In this document: piece by piece, positions 1 through 8,570 of the stretch | How positions within the stretch are numbered: the stretch's first letter is position 1 | Layout of the letters: every line of letters starts with the position of its first letter | DNA from: Collinsella sp. MSK.8.10 | GTDB lineage: Bacteria; Actinomycetota; Coriobacteriia; Coriobacteriales; Coriobacteriaceae | Reading direction: 5' to 3' | Length of the DNA stretch: 64,000 nucleotides | Assembly: GCF_019041915.1 (NCBI RefSeq) | Contig: NZ_JAHPYF010000002.1 | Coordinates: 124,001 to 188,000, forward strand | Program-made: the position numbers and the translations under genes | Notes under the pieces: model-generated | Databases searched by the model: none | What the model was told of the DNA's origin: nothing | The model's input: the letters and a program-made list of their open reading frames with translations, nothing else

Positions 1-700
1 CTCCGAGCAGCTGCCGCACACCTCGCAGCCGAGCGCCGGCGAGTTCAAGGCACTCTTTGACCGCGTACGCGCCGACGGCCACGACAGCGCCATCTTTATC
101 TCACTGTGCAGCGAGTGGTCCGCTTGCTATTCCAATGCATGCCTGGTAGCCGATACCCACGAGCTCGACGTGCGCTGCATCGATTCGCGCACCGGCTCGG
201 GCGCCGAGGGCCTGCTGGTGGAGTACGCGCTCGCCATGCGCGAGGACGGCCGCAGCCTGGACGAGACCGAGGCTCAGATCCGCGCGACGCTGCCCGACGC
301 CCATCTGCTGCTGATTCCGCGCACGCTCGAGAACCTGGTCAAGAACGGCCGCGCGCCCAAGCTCGCCGGCCAGCTGACGCAGATGCTCAACATTCGCCTG
401 GCCGTTTCGCCGGAGTGGCAGTCGGGCGAGATCAAGGCCATCAAGAAGGGCCGCGGCGCCAAGCGCATCGTCGCCAACACCATGGCCGACTGCCTCGCGT
501 TTTTGGCTGAACACCCGGGTTCGAGCGTGCGCGTGCTCACGACCGGTGCCGCCGAAGAGCAGGAGCTCGTCAACCAAGCACTCGCAGGCCAGAACTACGT
601 AGACGCCGGCACCGGCCCCATCGGCTGTACCATCGCCACCCACGTAGGCGTCGACGCCATAGCCATCAGCTACTGCCCCCGCTACCAGCCCATCCACTAG
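1..700 (+). CDS. DegV family fatty-acid-binding protein, 5'-truncated
   Basis: The reading frame is already open at the left edge, so the start lies outside the window. The first visible residues include TSQPSAGEF, the conserved DegV ligand-pocket motif, and the chain runs to a TAG stop. About 232 residues remain of a family that is usually 280-290 long. DegV proteins bind a fatty acid, and some (FakB) present it to the FakA kinase for phosphorylation. The C-terminal half has the family's pattern, with GCTIATHVG near the end resembling the usual G-x3-G-x-HxGPG region. It is followed by two palindromes rather than another gene on this strand. A second DegV paralogue lies at 14147-15037. The lipid specificity cannot be read from sequence. 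Confidence 0.88.
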   Translation, partial: SEQLPHTSQPSAGEFKALFDRVRADGHDSAIFISLCSEWSACYSNACLVADTHELDVRCIDSRTGSGAEGLLVEYALAMREDGRSLDETEAQIRATLPDAHLLLIPRTLENLVKNGRAPKLAGQLTQMLNIRLAVSPEWQSGEIKAIKKGRGAKRIVANTMADCLAFLAEHPGSSVRVLTTGAAEEQELVNQALAGQNYVDAGTGPIGCTIATHVGVDAIAISYCPRYQPIH

Positions 701-715
701 GGGCACCTTTACCAC

Positions 716-778
716 TTGCGGTGGAATAGGGACTGTTTTTGGCTTATCAGCCGCAAATCAATCCCTATTCCACCGCAA
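716..778. repeat. intergenic palindrome, TTGCGGTG family copy 1
   Basis: Arms at 716-732 and 762-778 are perfect 17-bp inverted repeats beginning TTGCGGTGGAATA, separated by 29 nt. The arm and the adjoining CTGTTTTTGGC resemble the palindromes at 6281-6347 and 53657-53722. It lies just after the degV stop. It is probably a REP-like or miniature mobile element that can also fold as a terminator. Confidence 0.75.
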
Positions 779-802
779 CTTAGAAGCAGTTCATTTGAGA
801 CT

Positions 803-850
803 GGGCTAAAAAGACTGGTATCAAACGTTTCAGACCAGTCTTTTTAGCCC
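803..850. terminator. bidirectional hairpin between degV and the LOG gene
   Basis: A perfect 17-bp stem (803-819 with 834-850) with a 14-nt loop has an internal A5/T5 run in its arms. It sits between two convergent genes and could end both transcripts. The flank contains CCCCGTCCCA, a motif also present in other intergenic hairpins of this window. Confidence 0.65.
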
Positions 851-868
851 CGTCCCATGTTAGCTACC

Positions 869-1627
869 CTACATCAGCCCGCTCAGGGCAATGTCGACGG
901 CCTCGTTGAGGTCGTCGGTAATATGCACCAGATCAGGATCGAGCGGGCTGATCATACCGGCGTCCATCACCGGACCGTTGAGCCAGTCGAACAGGCCCTG
1001 CCAGTACTCGCTGCCTACCAGCACGAGCGGCATGCGCTTAACCTTGTGCGTTTGCACCAGCGTGAGCACCTCGAACATCTCGTCGAGTGTGCCAAACCCA
1101 CCGGGAAAAACAATAGCGCCCGAGCTGTATTTGACGAACATGGTCTTGCGCACAAAGAAGTAACGGAAGTCCATACCAAGGTTCACGTATTTGTTGAGCC
1201 CCTGCTCGTGCGGCAGCTCAATGCCCAAACCAACTGACTTGCCATTGACGCTCGCCGCCCCCTTATTAGCCGCTTCCATGACACCAGGACCACCGCCGGT
1301 GATAACCGCCACGCCGCGCTGGGCAATCTTACGGCCGACTGTGCGCGCCGCCTTGTAGAGCGGATCGGTCTTGGGCGTGCGGGCGCTGCCGAAGATGGTT
1401 ACTGCGGGTCCGAGCTCGGCAAGCGCGCCGAAGCCATCGACAAACTCGGCCTGAATGCGCAGCACGCGCCACGGATCGGCATGCAACCAGTCGGTCGAAT
1501 CCTCGGGCGCCAGCAGGTTGGCGTAGGTGTTGTCCTTAGGAATCATGGGGCCGCGCATGACCACGGGACCGCGGCGATATGTCTCGTCGTAGGCAGGCTC
1601 GCCCTCGACATTCTCGTTCTTAATCAT
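869..1627 (-). CDS. LOG family (TIGR00730) Rossmann-fold nucleotide phosphoribohydrolase
   Basis: The 252-residue product has the two LOG signatures: GGGPGVMEAANKGA in the middle and PGGFGTLDEMFE further on. These build the nucleoside-monophosphate site. Family members hydrolyse cytokinin-type or ordinary nucleoside 5'-monophosphates to base plus ribose 5-phosphate; the bacterial substrate here is unknown. The ATG at 1627 is chosen because GGAG lies five bases upstream; a TTG 16 codons earlier has no ribosome binding site. The N-terminal 60 residues before the Rossmann core are an extension seen in many actinobacterial members. It is probably a single-gene transcript ending at the hairpin at 803-850. 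Confidence 0.85.
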   Translation of the reverse strand: MIKNENVEGEPAYDETYRRGPVVMRGPMIPKDNTYANLLAPEDSTDWLHADPWRVLRIQAEFVDGFGALAELGPAVTIFGSARTPKTDPLYKAARTVGRKIAQRGVAVITGGGPGVMEAANKGAASVNGKSVGLGIELPHEQGLNKYVNLGMDFRYFFVRKTMFVKYSSGAIVFPGGFGTLDEMFEVLTLVQTHKVKRMPLVLVGSEYWQGLFDWLNGPVMDAGMISPLDPDLVHITDDLNEAVDIALSGLM

Positions 1628-1835
1628 GGGTACTCCTATCGAGAAAAAACGGGCGGGGTCGACGCCATGCGCCAAACACCCGCCCGAACATCAACTATTC
1701 GGTATGGTACCCACGAAGCATAAAGCGCTTGCAAGGCATCGGTCAGCGGTCGCGCACACGGCGTTATCGAACGTGATGACCGGCCGGCGCTCGCCCCTTG
1801 CCGTTGCCCGCGCTCTGCAAGCGCCCGTGCCGCTC

Positions 1836-2975
<1,140 letters not shown>

Positions 2976-3117
2976 AAACTGGAACTCCTTGGTTGCGGTT
3001 CATACGCAGACCATTATACGAGCAACCATCGAACCGCACCGACTCGACAGAAACTGGCGCAAAGGGCGGCGTGGCAGGGACACGGCCAATGAGCGTGGAT
3101 TTTTGGACGCTCGACGC

Positions 3118-3185
3118 ATGAGCGTGGATAATCTCCCACTTTTGCCCAAAACACAGGCCAAAAATGGGAGATTATCCACGCTCAT
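3118..3185. repeat. long intergenic palindrome upstream of tgt
   Basis: A perfect 21-bp inverted repeat (3118-3138 with 3165-3185, beginning ATGAGCGTGGATAATC) continues with imperfect pairing into the loop. A smaller hairpin using the same GAGCGTGGAT word lies just before it at 3091-3112. There is no nearby transposase. It could be a REP/MITE-type element or a terminator for the SDR transcript. The 2976-3394 gap otherwise holds the structured element at 3215-3393. Confidence 0.7.
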
Positions 3186-3214
3186 TCGGCAGAGCATCTG
3201 TGCGAACTCTTAGA

Positions 3215-3393
3215 CAACCAAGGCAACGCCGATGCTTTGGCAACGACAGCGAAAACCCGCCAGAGCGAGCAAGGTGCCTTGAAACGAGGCGGCATTGACC
3301 TTCTGGTCATGCCGCCGAAGTTGAAAGGCAGATTGCCGCTCTGGCGGGTTTGCAGCGTCAACTGGTTACGCGGTTTGGTAAAACCGCGTAACC
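3215..3393. ncRNA. candidate structured RNA or structured repeat, copy A
   Basis: About 180 nt, alignable end to end with 6478-6652. Stems on the + strand: a small hairpin GCCGA/TTGGC near 3228-3242; a 14-bp stem AAACCCGCCAGAGC with GCTCTGGCGGGTTT; inside it TGCCTT with AAGGCA, and a hairpin closing on GACC-TTCT-GGTC; and a final hairpin at 3364-3393. Compared with copy B, all the larger stems differ by compensating base pairs. One G-T pair in the first hairpin is tolerated only on the + strand, weakly favouring that strand. The final hairpin ends one base from the stop codon of the convergent SDR gene. An RNA family named Collinsella-1 exists in the literature; whether this belongs to it cannot be decided here. 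Confidence 0.6.
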
Positions 3394-3394
3394 C

Positions 3395-4195
3395 CTACGG
3401 CCGCTGGCCCATGCCGCCCTCGAGGGTGACAGTCTCGCCGTTCATATACTTAAAGTCGGGGCCGCAGAGCTGAACGACCACGCGGCCGATCTCCTTCTCG
3501 ACGTCGCCGTAGTGGCCCGCCGGCGGCATGTGGACGTTGGCCTTGAACGCCTCGGGATAGGCATCCTGGAAGTTCTCGAGCGCAGCAGTCCAGGCAAGCG
3601 GGCAAACGATGTTGACGTTGATGCCGTCCTTGCCCCACTCGTTGGCGGCGACGCGAGTCAGGCCGCGGATGCCCTCCTTGGCGGCAGCATAGCTGCACTG
3701 GCCATAGTTGCCAAACAGGCCGGCGCCCGAAGCAAAGTTGACCACGGAACCCTTGGTCTCCTTCAGGTGCGGATAGGCCTTCTGCATGTACAGGTAGGTG
3801 GCATACAAGCCAGAGTAAATGGCCAGGTTGAACTGGTCCATAGTGTGGTCGGCGATGGTCACACCCGAGGCGCTGGCCTGAGCGTTGTTAACGACGGCGT
3901 CGATGCGACCGAACTCCTCAATCGCCTTGTCGATAACGTTCTGTACGACGGCCTCGTTGTCCTGGCCGGCGGAGACATCGGCCTGAACAGGAAGAACCTT
4001 GACGCCGTACTCAGCCTCGAGAGACTCCTTGGCGGCCTCGAGCTTGGCGACGTTGCGGCCGGTGATGACGAGGTTCGCGCCCTCCTTGGCAAAGGCGATA
4101 TCGATGCCGTAGCCGATGGAGCCAGCGGAGCCGTCCTTGAGCGTGGCCTTGCCGCCGCCGGTGACGATCACGGTCTTACCAGTGAAAAGTCCCAT
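3395..4195 (-). CDS. short-chain dehydrogenase/reductase with enlarged cofactor loop
   Basis: A 266-residue SDR oxidoreductase. The catalytic set is present: Asn in VVNNAQ, Ser in NFASGAG, and Tyr-x3-Lys in SYAAAK. The cofactor loop is unusual: TGGG is followed by about nine extra residues before GSIGYG, giving a FabI-like SIxYG turn instead of the classical TGxxxGIG. The C-terminal NGETVTLEGGMG is typical of 3-oxoacyl-ACP-reductase-like SDRs. The substrate is unknown; hydroxysteroid or acyl substrates are possible in gut Coriobacteriia but nothing here proves it. The start at 4195 has AAAGGA upstream; the in-frame extension to 4243 lacks one. The 288 bp upstream hold no other gene. Confidence 0.82.
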   Translation of the reverse strand: MGLFTGKTVIVTGGGKATLKDGSAGSIGYGIDIAFAKEGANLVITGRNVAKLEAAKESLEAEYGVKVLPVQADVSAGQDNEAVVQNVIDKAIEEFGRIDAVVNNAQASASGVTIADHTMDQFNLAIYSGLYATYLYMQKAYPHLKETKGSVVNFASGAGLFGNYGQCSYAAAKEGIRGLTRVAANEWGKDGINVNIVCPLAWTAALENFQDAYPEAFKANVHMPPAGHYGDVEKEIGRVVVQLCGPDFKYMNGETVTLEGGMGQRP

Positions 4196-4483
4196 ACAAA
4201 GTCCTTTCAAATCGCGACGGGCCCGCCCGTCGACTGCGCGCATCCAACTTCACGCGCCAAAAGCTGAAATGCAACTTTAGCGGGTTCAAGTGAATAGAAA
4301 AGGCCTCGGTAGGCGAACGGCATAACGTCTTTCGGCGAAGGGATTGTCAAGTACAAACTGGATAAAGTGGCCGAATTTTTGCTATCGACACGAGCCATCG
4401 AACACGTTTTGGAACTTTGCTGCGGCGCGCGGGATGTCGGCGCGAGACTTTATCATAGGGTGACGAACAACGATGAGGAGCAC

Positions 4484-6253
4484 ATGCCTATGACAGACGA
4501 GCTGGACCCCCAGACTCAACAGCATATTGATGATTCAGCAGACGTCGCCGCAGATACTGACGCTGCGACCTGCAATGATACCGACGTCGACGACGCCACT
4601 CTGGATAACGGCGCTGCGACGGAAATCCCTGCGGCCGAAGATGCCGACGAGCAAAACGACGATTCGGCCGCTCAGGACGACGTCCCCGAAAAGGACGCCG
4701 CTCCGCAAGCAGCAGGCCCCATCGAGGTGTCTTCGGAAGAAGAGCTCGACGCCGTCATGGACTCCATGATGGATGCCGTCAAAGCGATGAAGGACGCTGT
4801 CGCCGATGCCGATGTCGACGCCGAGGAAGAGGAAGCTGCCGAGGCCGCCTCGACGTTTGTGCCCGGCGAGACCCCGGTTGCCGACCAGGGCAGCACCATG
4901 CCCTCGTTCCTGCAACTCGAGCACCCCACGATCGGCACCGACGCGGTCGACCCGCACGCAGCGGGCTTTTCCGTGATCGAAGGCGGCACCGGCAATATCG
5001 CCGCGCCGCAGACTGCCGATACGAATGCCGCCGAGGCCGCGCACCCGACCACCTCGCATGCCCCCGCCACGAGCCGCGACCTGGGGAGCGCCGTCTCAAA
5101 CACCGCTAACGCCGTGGGCACTTTTATCGCCCAGGGCGCGTCGGCCATGCGCGAGATGAACGCCGCAAAGAAGGCACTCGCCGATGCCCGCGCCCACCTG
5201 TCCGAGCTTGAGCAGCGCATCGCCGACCAGGCAGAGGAGCTCGAGACGCGCCAGGACATCGCAGGCCGCTACGATCAGATCATCGCCGACCAGCGCCAGG
5301 CAATCGCCACGGCACAAAAGACCGCTGCGGCAGCTGAAATTAACCGTGATGCCCATGCCGCCAAAGCGACGGAGCTCAAGGGCCAGCTCGAGCAAATGAA
5401 AGCAGAGGACGATGCGACCGAACTCCGCCTGAAGGCTGCACTCGACGCCGCGGAAGCCCGCGAGGCGAGTTCACGCGAGACCGGCAACCGCCTGGTTCGT
5501 CGACTCGAAGATTCCAAGCGCATCCGCGACAAAGTGAAGGCTGAGCGCGATACCGGTGTCGCCGCCGCACGACAAACTGCCGATGCTACGCGCGCACAGC
5601 TCGAGACCTTGCGTCGCGAGTATGCCGAGCTACAGCGCAACCCTTCGGCAAATCCCGCCAATTACACCGTGCGCACCAGCGAGCTGTCTATGCAAATCTC
5701 CGACGCTGCCGACGCCCTCCGCAAGGCCGAGGAAGACATTCCGCGCGTGACCGCCGATCTTGAGCATTCACTTGCCGCCGCCGAGCAGGCCGTCGAGCAG
5801 GCACAGGCTCCCATCGCCGACGCTAAACGCGCGCACCAGGCCGTAACGGCCGAGGCAGATGCCGCGCGCGACGAGCTGCAGTCCGCAAAAACTGCCGCCG
5901 CGACGCGTCAGCGCGAGCTGCGCGAAAAGATCACCGCGCAGGACAAGGCACGCCGCGAGCAAGAGCAGGCCATCGCAAACGCCCGGGCAGATGCCGCGCA
6001 TGCGCAGTCGATTATCGAGCAGGCGACCGAGGTGCATGACCATCCCGAAATCACCGAATCGCTCGCCGGGTCCTTGGCACGCGACAAGGCCGAGCATACC
6101 GAGACCGAGCGCGAAGTTGCCCAACTCGAGGCCGCCGAAGACGACGTGCGCAAGCGTACCCGCGACTCACGCGTCAAATTCACCGGAGCCATCGTCTGCA
6201 TCATCGCCGCAATCCTGGTGATCATCGCAATCTGGCTGTTTGCGAGCAAGTAA
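4484..6253 (+). CDS. large acidic coiled-coil protein with C-terminal membrane anchor
   Basis: I do not recognise a named family. The 589-residue product has three parts. An Asp/Glu/Ala-rich disordered N-terminal third runs to about residue 190. A long heptad-rich coiled coil (about 200-555) carries many Ala, Glu, Gln and Arg residues. A single C-terminal membrane segment (GAIVCIIAAILVIIAIWLF) ends four residues before the stop, the layout of a tail-anchored protein with the bulk in the cytoplasm. ATG codons at 4484 and 4490 both follow GAGGAG; the second has the better spacing. It stands alone, divergent from the SDR. A structural role at the membrane is an inference only. Confidence 0.7.
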   Translation: MPMTDELDPQTQQHIDDSADVAADTDAATCNDTDVDDATLDNGAATEIPAAEDADEQNDDSAAQDDVPEKDAAPQAAGPIEVSSEEELDAVMDSMMDAVKAMKDAVADADVDAEEEEAAEAASTFVPGETPVADQGSTMPSFLQLEHPTIGTDAVDPHAAGFSVIEGGTGNIAAPQTADTNAAEAAHPTTSHAPATSRDLGSAVSNTANAVGTFIAQGASAMREMNAAKKALADARAHLSELEQRIADQAEELETRQDIAGRYDQIIADQRQAIATAQKTAAAAEINRDAHAAKATELKGQLEQMKAEDDATELRLKAALDAAEAREASSRETGNRLVRRLEDSKRIRDKVKAERDTGVAAARQTADATRAQLETLRREYAELQRNPSANPANYTVRTSELSMQISDAADALRKAEEDIPRVTADLEHSLAAAEQAVEQAQAPIADAKRAHQAVTAEADAARDELQSAKTAAATRQRELREKITAQDKARREQEQAIANARADAAHAQSIIEQATEVHDHPEITESLAGSLARDKAEHTETEREVAQLEAAEDDVRKRTRDSRVKFTGAIVCIIAAILVIIAIWLFASK

Positions 6254-6280
6254 ACCAGTTGGCAAAAAACGCCCCAACGC

Positions 6281-6347
6281 AGTTGCGGTGAGATAGTTCC
6301 TGTTTAACCCTCAAAAAGGCCAATTCAAGAACTATCTCACCGCAACT
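6281..6347. repeat. intergenic palindrome, TTGCGGTG family copy 2
   Basis: Perfect 19-bp arms (6281-6299 with 6329-6347), AGTTGCGGTGAGATAGTTC and its complement, with a 29-nt loop. The outer part matches the palindromes at 716-778 and 53657-53722. It lies 28 bp after the coiled-coil gene and may serve as its terminator (the 3' side runs CAACTTTTTAA). Confidence 0.75.
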
Positions 6348-6354
6348 TTTTAAC

Positions 6355-6385
6355 TGGTGCAAAGGGGTCAGGCTACTTTGCACCA
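6355..6385. repeat. small intergenic hairpin with GGGGTCAGGC loop
   Basis: A 10-bp perfect stem TGGTGCAAAG/CTTTGCACCA. A second imperfect pair follows at 6388-6420 (TTGGTGC with GCGCCAA) whose loop contains CAGTCCCC. Short stems with GTCCCC-type loops resemble REP units of IS200-like (RAYT) transposases, but no such gene is in the window. Confidence 0.5.
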
Positions 6386-6438
6386 ACTTGGTGCATATAA
6401 ACCAGTCCCCATTGCGCCAACAACGTTTGCCCAGATAA

Positions 6439-6475
6439 AACCTGCCAAAATAAACCTGTCCCTTTTTGGCAGGTT
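6439..6475. repeat. small intergenic hairpin with CCTGTCCC loop
   Basis: A 12-bp perfect stem AACCTGCCAAAA/TTTTGGCAGGTT with a 13-nt loop containing CTGTCCC. It is the third hairpin in the 6254-6651 gap, immediately before the structured element at 6478-6652. Confidence 0.55.
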
Positions 6476-6477
6476 GA

Positions 6478-6652
6478 ACCACGGCAACGCCAATGTTTTG
6501 GCGAAGTCAGCGAAAACGCCCCTAAGCGAGCAAGGTGACGTGAAAGAGGAGGGCATTGACCTTCTGGTCATGCCCGACGATTGAACGTCAGATTGCCGCT
6601 TAGGGGCGTTTGCAGCGTCGACCGGTTACGGCGTTTGGAAAACGCCGTAACC
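6478..6652. ncRNA. candidate structured RNA or structured repeat, copy B
   Basis: Homologue of 3215-3393. The corresponding stems are GCCAA/TTGGC, AAACGCCCCTAAGC with GCTTAGGGGCGTTT, TGACGT with ACGTCA, the same GACC-TTCT-GGTC hairpin, and a final hairpin at 6624-6652. Unpaired stretches such as GAGCAAGGTG, TTGACCTTCTGGTCATGCC and CAGATTGCCGCT are nearly identical between the copies, while stem positions change in pairs. The last hairpin base overlaps the first base of the queA stop codon complement. There is no U-run after the final hairpin on either strand. Confidence 0.6.
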
Positions 6653-7869
6653 TACTGAATGAGCATGGCGTCGCCAAAGCTGAAGAAGCGGTAGCGCTCC
6701 TCGATGGCGGCGGCGTAGGCATCCATGATCTGGTCGCGGGTGGCCAGCGCGCTCACGAGCATCATGAGCGTAGAGCGCGGCACGTGGAAGTTCGTGATCA
6801 GCGCGTCGACCACGTGATAGGTCGAGCCAGGCATGAGGTAGAGCTGCGTCGTCGCGTTCTCGCGCACCACGATGTCGCCGCGGCCGAGCGTGTCGGCGCC
6901 GTCCTCGCGGCCTTCAAAATAGCGCGCCGTCACGGCCGGATCGGACACCGGCGCCCCAGCGTCAAACGCGCTCTCGAGCGAGCGTACTGCGGTGGTACCA
7001 ACGGCGATCACGCGGTGCCCCTCGGCCTTAGCCTTATGCACGGCGTCGACCACCTCCTGCGACACGTGGTAGCGCTCGGTGTGCATGACGTGCTGCGTGG
7101 GGTCGTCCTCCTCCACCAGACGGAAGGTATCGATACCCACCTCGAGCTCAACGGCGGCAAACTTCGCGCCCTTGGCCTCGATAGCGGCCATGAGCTCGGG
7201 CGTAAAGTGGAGGCCCGCCGTAGGAGCGGCAGCCGAGTGCTCCTCCTTCATGGCGTAGACGGTCTGATACTTCTCGGGATCGCCCTCGTAATCGGTAATG
7301 TAGGGCGGCAGCGGCACGTGACCGGCAGCATGGATGGCCTCGTCGAGCGTGCGCGGGTCGCCGTCGGCATTGCAACCGGCCGGCTCAAAACGCACCAGTC
7401 GACCGCCGCGGCTATCGGTGACAAAGTCGACGACCTCGGCCGTCAGTACCACGGGAGCCCCCTCGGGCGCATGGGCGCCACCGGCGCGATACTCAATCTG
7501 GGCACCGGGCTTCAGACGCTTGCCCGGCTTGACCAGGCACTCCCAAACATGGCCCAGCGGATCAACATCCTCGCGGCGCTTAAGCAGCAGCGTCTCGACC
7601 ACGCCACCCGAGCCCGTCTTGCGACCGATTAGACGGGCCGGCATCACGCGCGTCTTGTTGATGACGAGCACATCGCCCGGCTCGATATAGTCGATGATGT
7701 CGCGGAAGATGCGGTGCTCGACGGTGCCGCCATGCTCCAGCGGCGTTCCTGCCTGGGAGCCCTTGCGATCCACCACCAGCAGGCGGCAGGAGTCACGCGG
7801 CTCGGCAGGCGCCTGGGCGATGAGCTCTTCAGGCAGGTTATAGTCAAAATCATCGGTACGCATAGACAC
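6652..7869 (-). CDS. queA: S-adenosylmethionine:tRNA ribosyltransferase-isomerase
   Basis: QueA transfers and isomerises the ribosyl group of SAM onto preQ1-34 in tRNA, giving epoxyqueuosine. The 405-residue product contains the family landmarks DFDYNLPEELIAQ at the N-terminus, a central HSAAAPTAGLHFTPELM, and ITNFHVPRSTLMMLVSAL near the end. AAGGAG lies eight bases upstream of the GTG at 7869; an ATG two codons later (7863) is the alternative. It is slightly longer than the usual ~345-370 because of insertions in the second barrel. queH follows upstream at 7934-8509 on the same strand, 64 bp away, so the two may be co-transcribed with queH first. Confidence 0.96.
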   Translation of the reverse strand: MSMRTDDFDYNLPEELIAQAPAEPRDSCRLLVVDRKGSQAGTPLEHGGTVEHRIFRDIIDYIEPGDVLVINKTRVMPARLIGRKTGSGGVVETLLLKRREDVDPLGHVWECLVKPGKRLKPGAQIEYRAGGAHAPEGAPVVLTAEVVDFVTDSRGGRLVRFEPAGCNADGDPRTLDEAIHAAGHVPLPPYITDYEGDPEKYQTVYAMKEEHSAAAPTAGLHFTPELMAAIEAKGAKFAAVELEVGIDTFRLVEEDDPTQHVMHTERYHVSQEVVDAVHKAKAEGHRVIAVGTTAVRSLESAFDAGAPVSDPAVTARYFEGREDGADTLGRGDIVVRENATTQLYLMPGSTYHVVDALITNFHVPRSTLMMLVSALATRDQIMDAYAAAIEERYRFFSFGDAMLIQ

Positions 7870-7933
7870 GTCGGATACTCCTTATATAGATAAAGTCCGC
7901 TCTACATCCTAGCAGGCTGACGTCCCAAAAGAA

Positions 7934-8509
7934 CTACTTTTTGGCAGCTTTGCGCTCGTCGCGGATACGGGCGCGGTCCATGGCCGCCTCGACAGCCGAG
8001 AAGCGGCAACCACAGTAGTTCTGCCGATACATGCCAAGCTCGCGCGAACGGCGTGTCGCCTCGGGGTAATACGGGCGAAAATCGCGAATCACCGGGGTGA
8101 GCCCATGTGCCGCCGCCAAGCGCTCAAGCACGTCATTGCAGGTATTGAACAGCTGATACGGCGAGACGGCGAGCGTCGTGCCCACAAACTCAAACCCGCG
8201 CTCCTGGGCCACGCGGCACGCCTCGGCCAAGCGCAAGGCGTAGCACGCGCGACAGCGACGGGGTCGATCGGCGCCCAGCGGTGCCACACCGGTCTCCCAG
8301 CGCTCGCGGTCCTCGCCCGCCTCAATGAGCTCGATGCCGCCGTCGGCACACCACCGGCGCAGCTCGTCCAGGCGGCGCTGCCATTCATCGCGCGGCTGAA
8401 TATTGGGGTTGGTCCAGCAAATTGTGGGTTCAAACCCCTCCTCGCGCAGCAGGCGGACCGGCTCAAGCGAGCACGGCGCACAGCAGGCGTGCAGCAGCAA
8501 CGGCTTCAT
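7934..8509 (-). CDS. queH: epoxyqueuosine reductase QueH (DUF208)
   Basis: QueH reduces epoxyqueuosine to queuosine in tRNA and is the non-homologous replacement of cobalamin-dependent QueG. The 191-residue product has the two cysteine motifs of the family, HACCAPC near residue 10 and the C-terminal YCGC, which bind the Fe-S and metal centres. RPRRCRACYALRL in the middle carries the other conserved cysteines. The ATG at 8509 is preferred because GGAGG lies eight bases upstream; the ATG at 8515 would touch that site. With queA just downstream this gives the last two queuosine steps in order. Confidence 0.93.
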   Translation of the reverse strand: MKPLLLHACCAPCSLEPVRLLREEGFEPTICWTNPNIQPRDEWQRRLDELRRWCADGGIELIEAGEDRERWETGVAPLGADRPRRCRACYALRLAEACRVAQERGFEFVGTTLAVSPYQLFNTCNDVLERLAAAHGLTPVIRDFRPYYPEATRRSRELGMYRQNYCGCRFSAVEAAMDRARIRDERKAAKK

Positions 8510-8529
8510 CAGCATCTCCTCCCCTGCAA

Positions 8530-8560
8530 TGATTTTTTAATCCCCGTCCCAGAAAAATCA
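8530..8560. repeat. 31-nt palindromic repeat, copy 1
   Basis: Stem TGATTTTT/AAAAATCA around a loop that reads GGGACGGGG on the minus strand. The reverse complement of this 31-nt sequence, plus flanking bases, occurs exactly at 49721-49751. It lies just downstream of the zincin gene's stop on the minus strand and may end that transcript. Confidence 0.75.
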
Positions 8561-8570
8561 TCCAAAAAGA

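Noticed and set aside
3215..3393. preQ1 riboswitch in front of tgt
   Set aside because: The preQ1 aptamer is under 60 nt with an A-rich tail and pseudoknot; the element here is much larger, has no such signature, and the homologous copy is not upstream of a queuosine gene.
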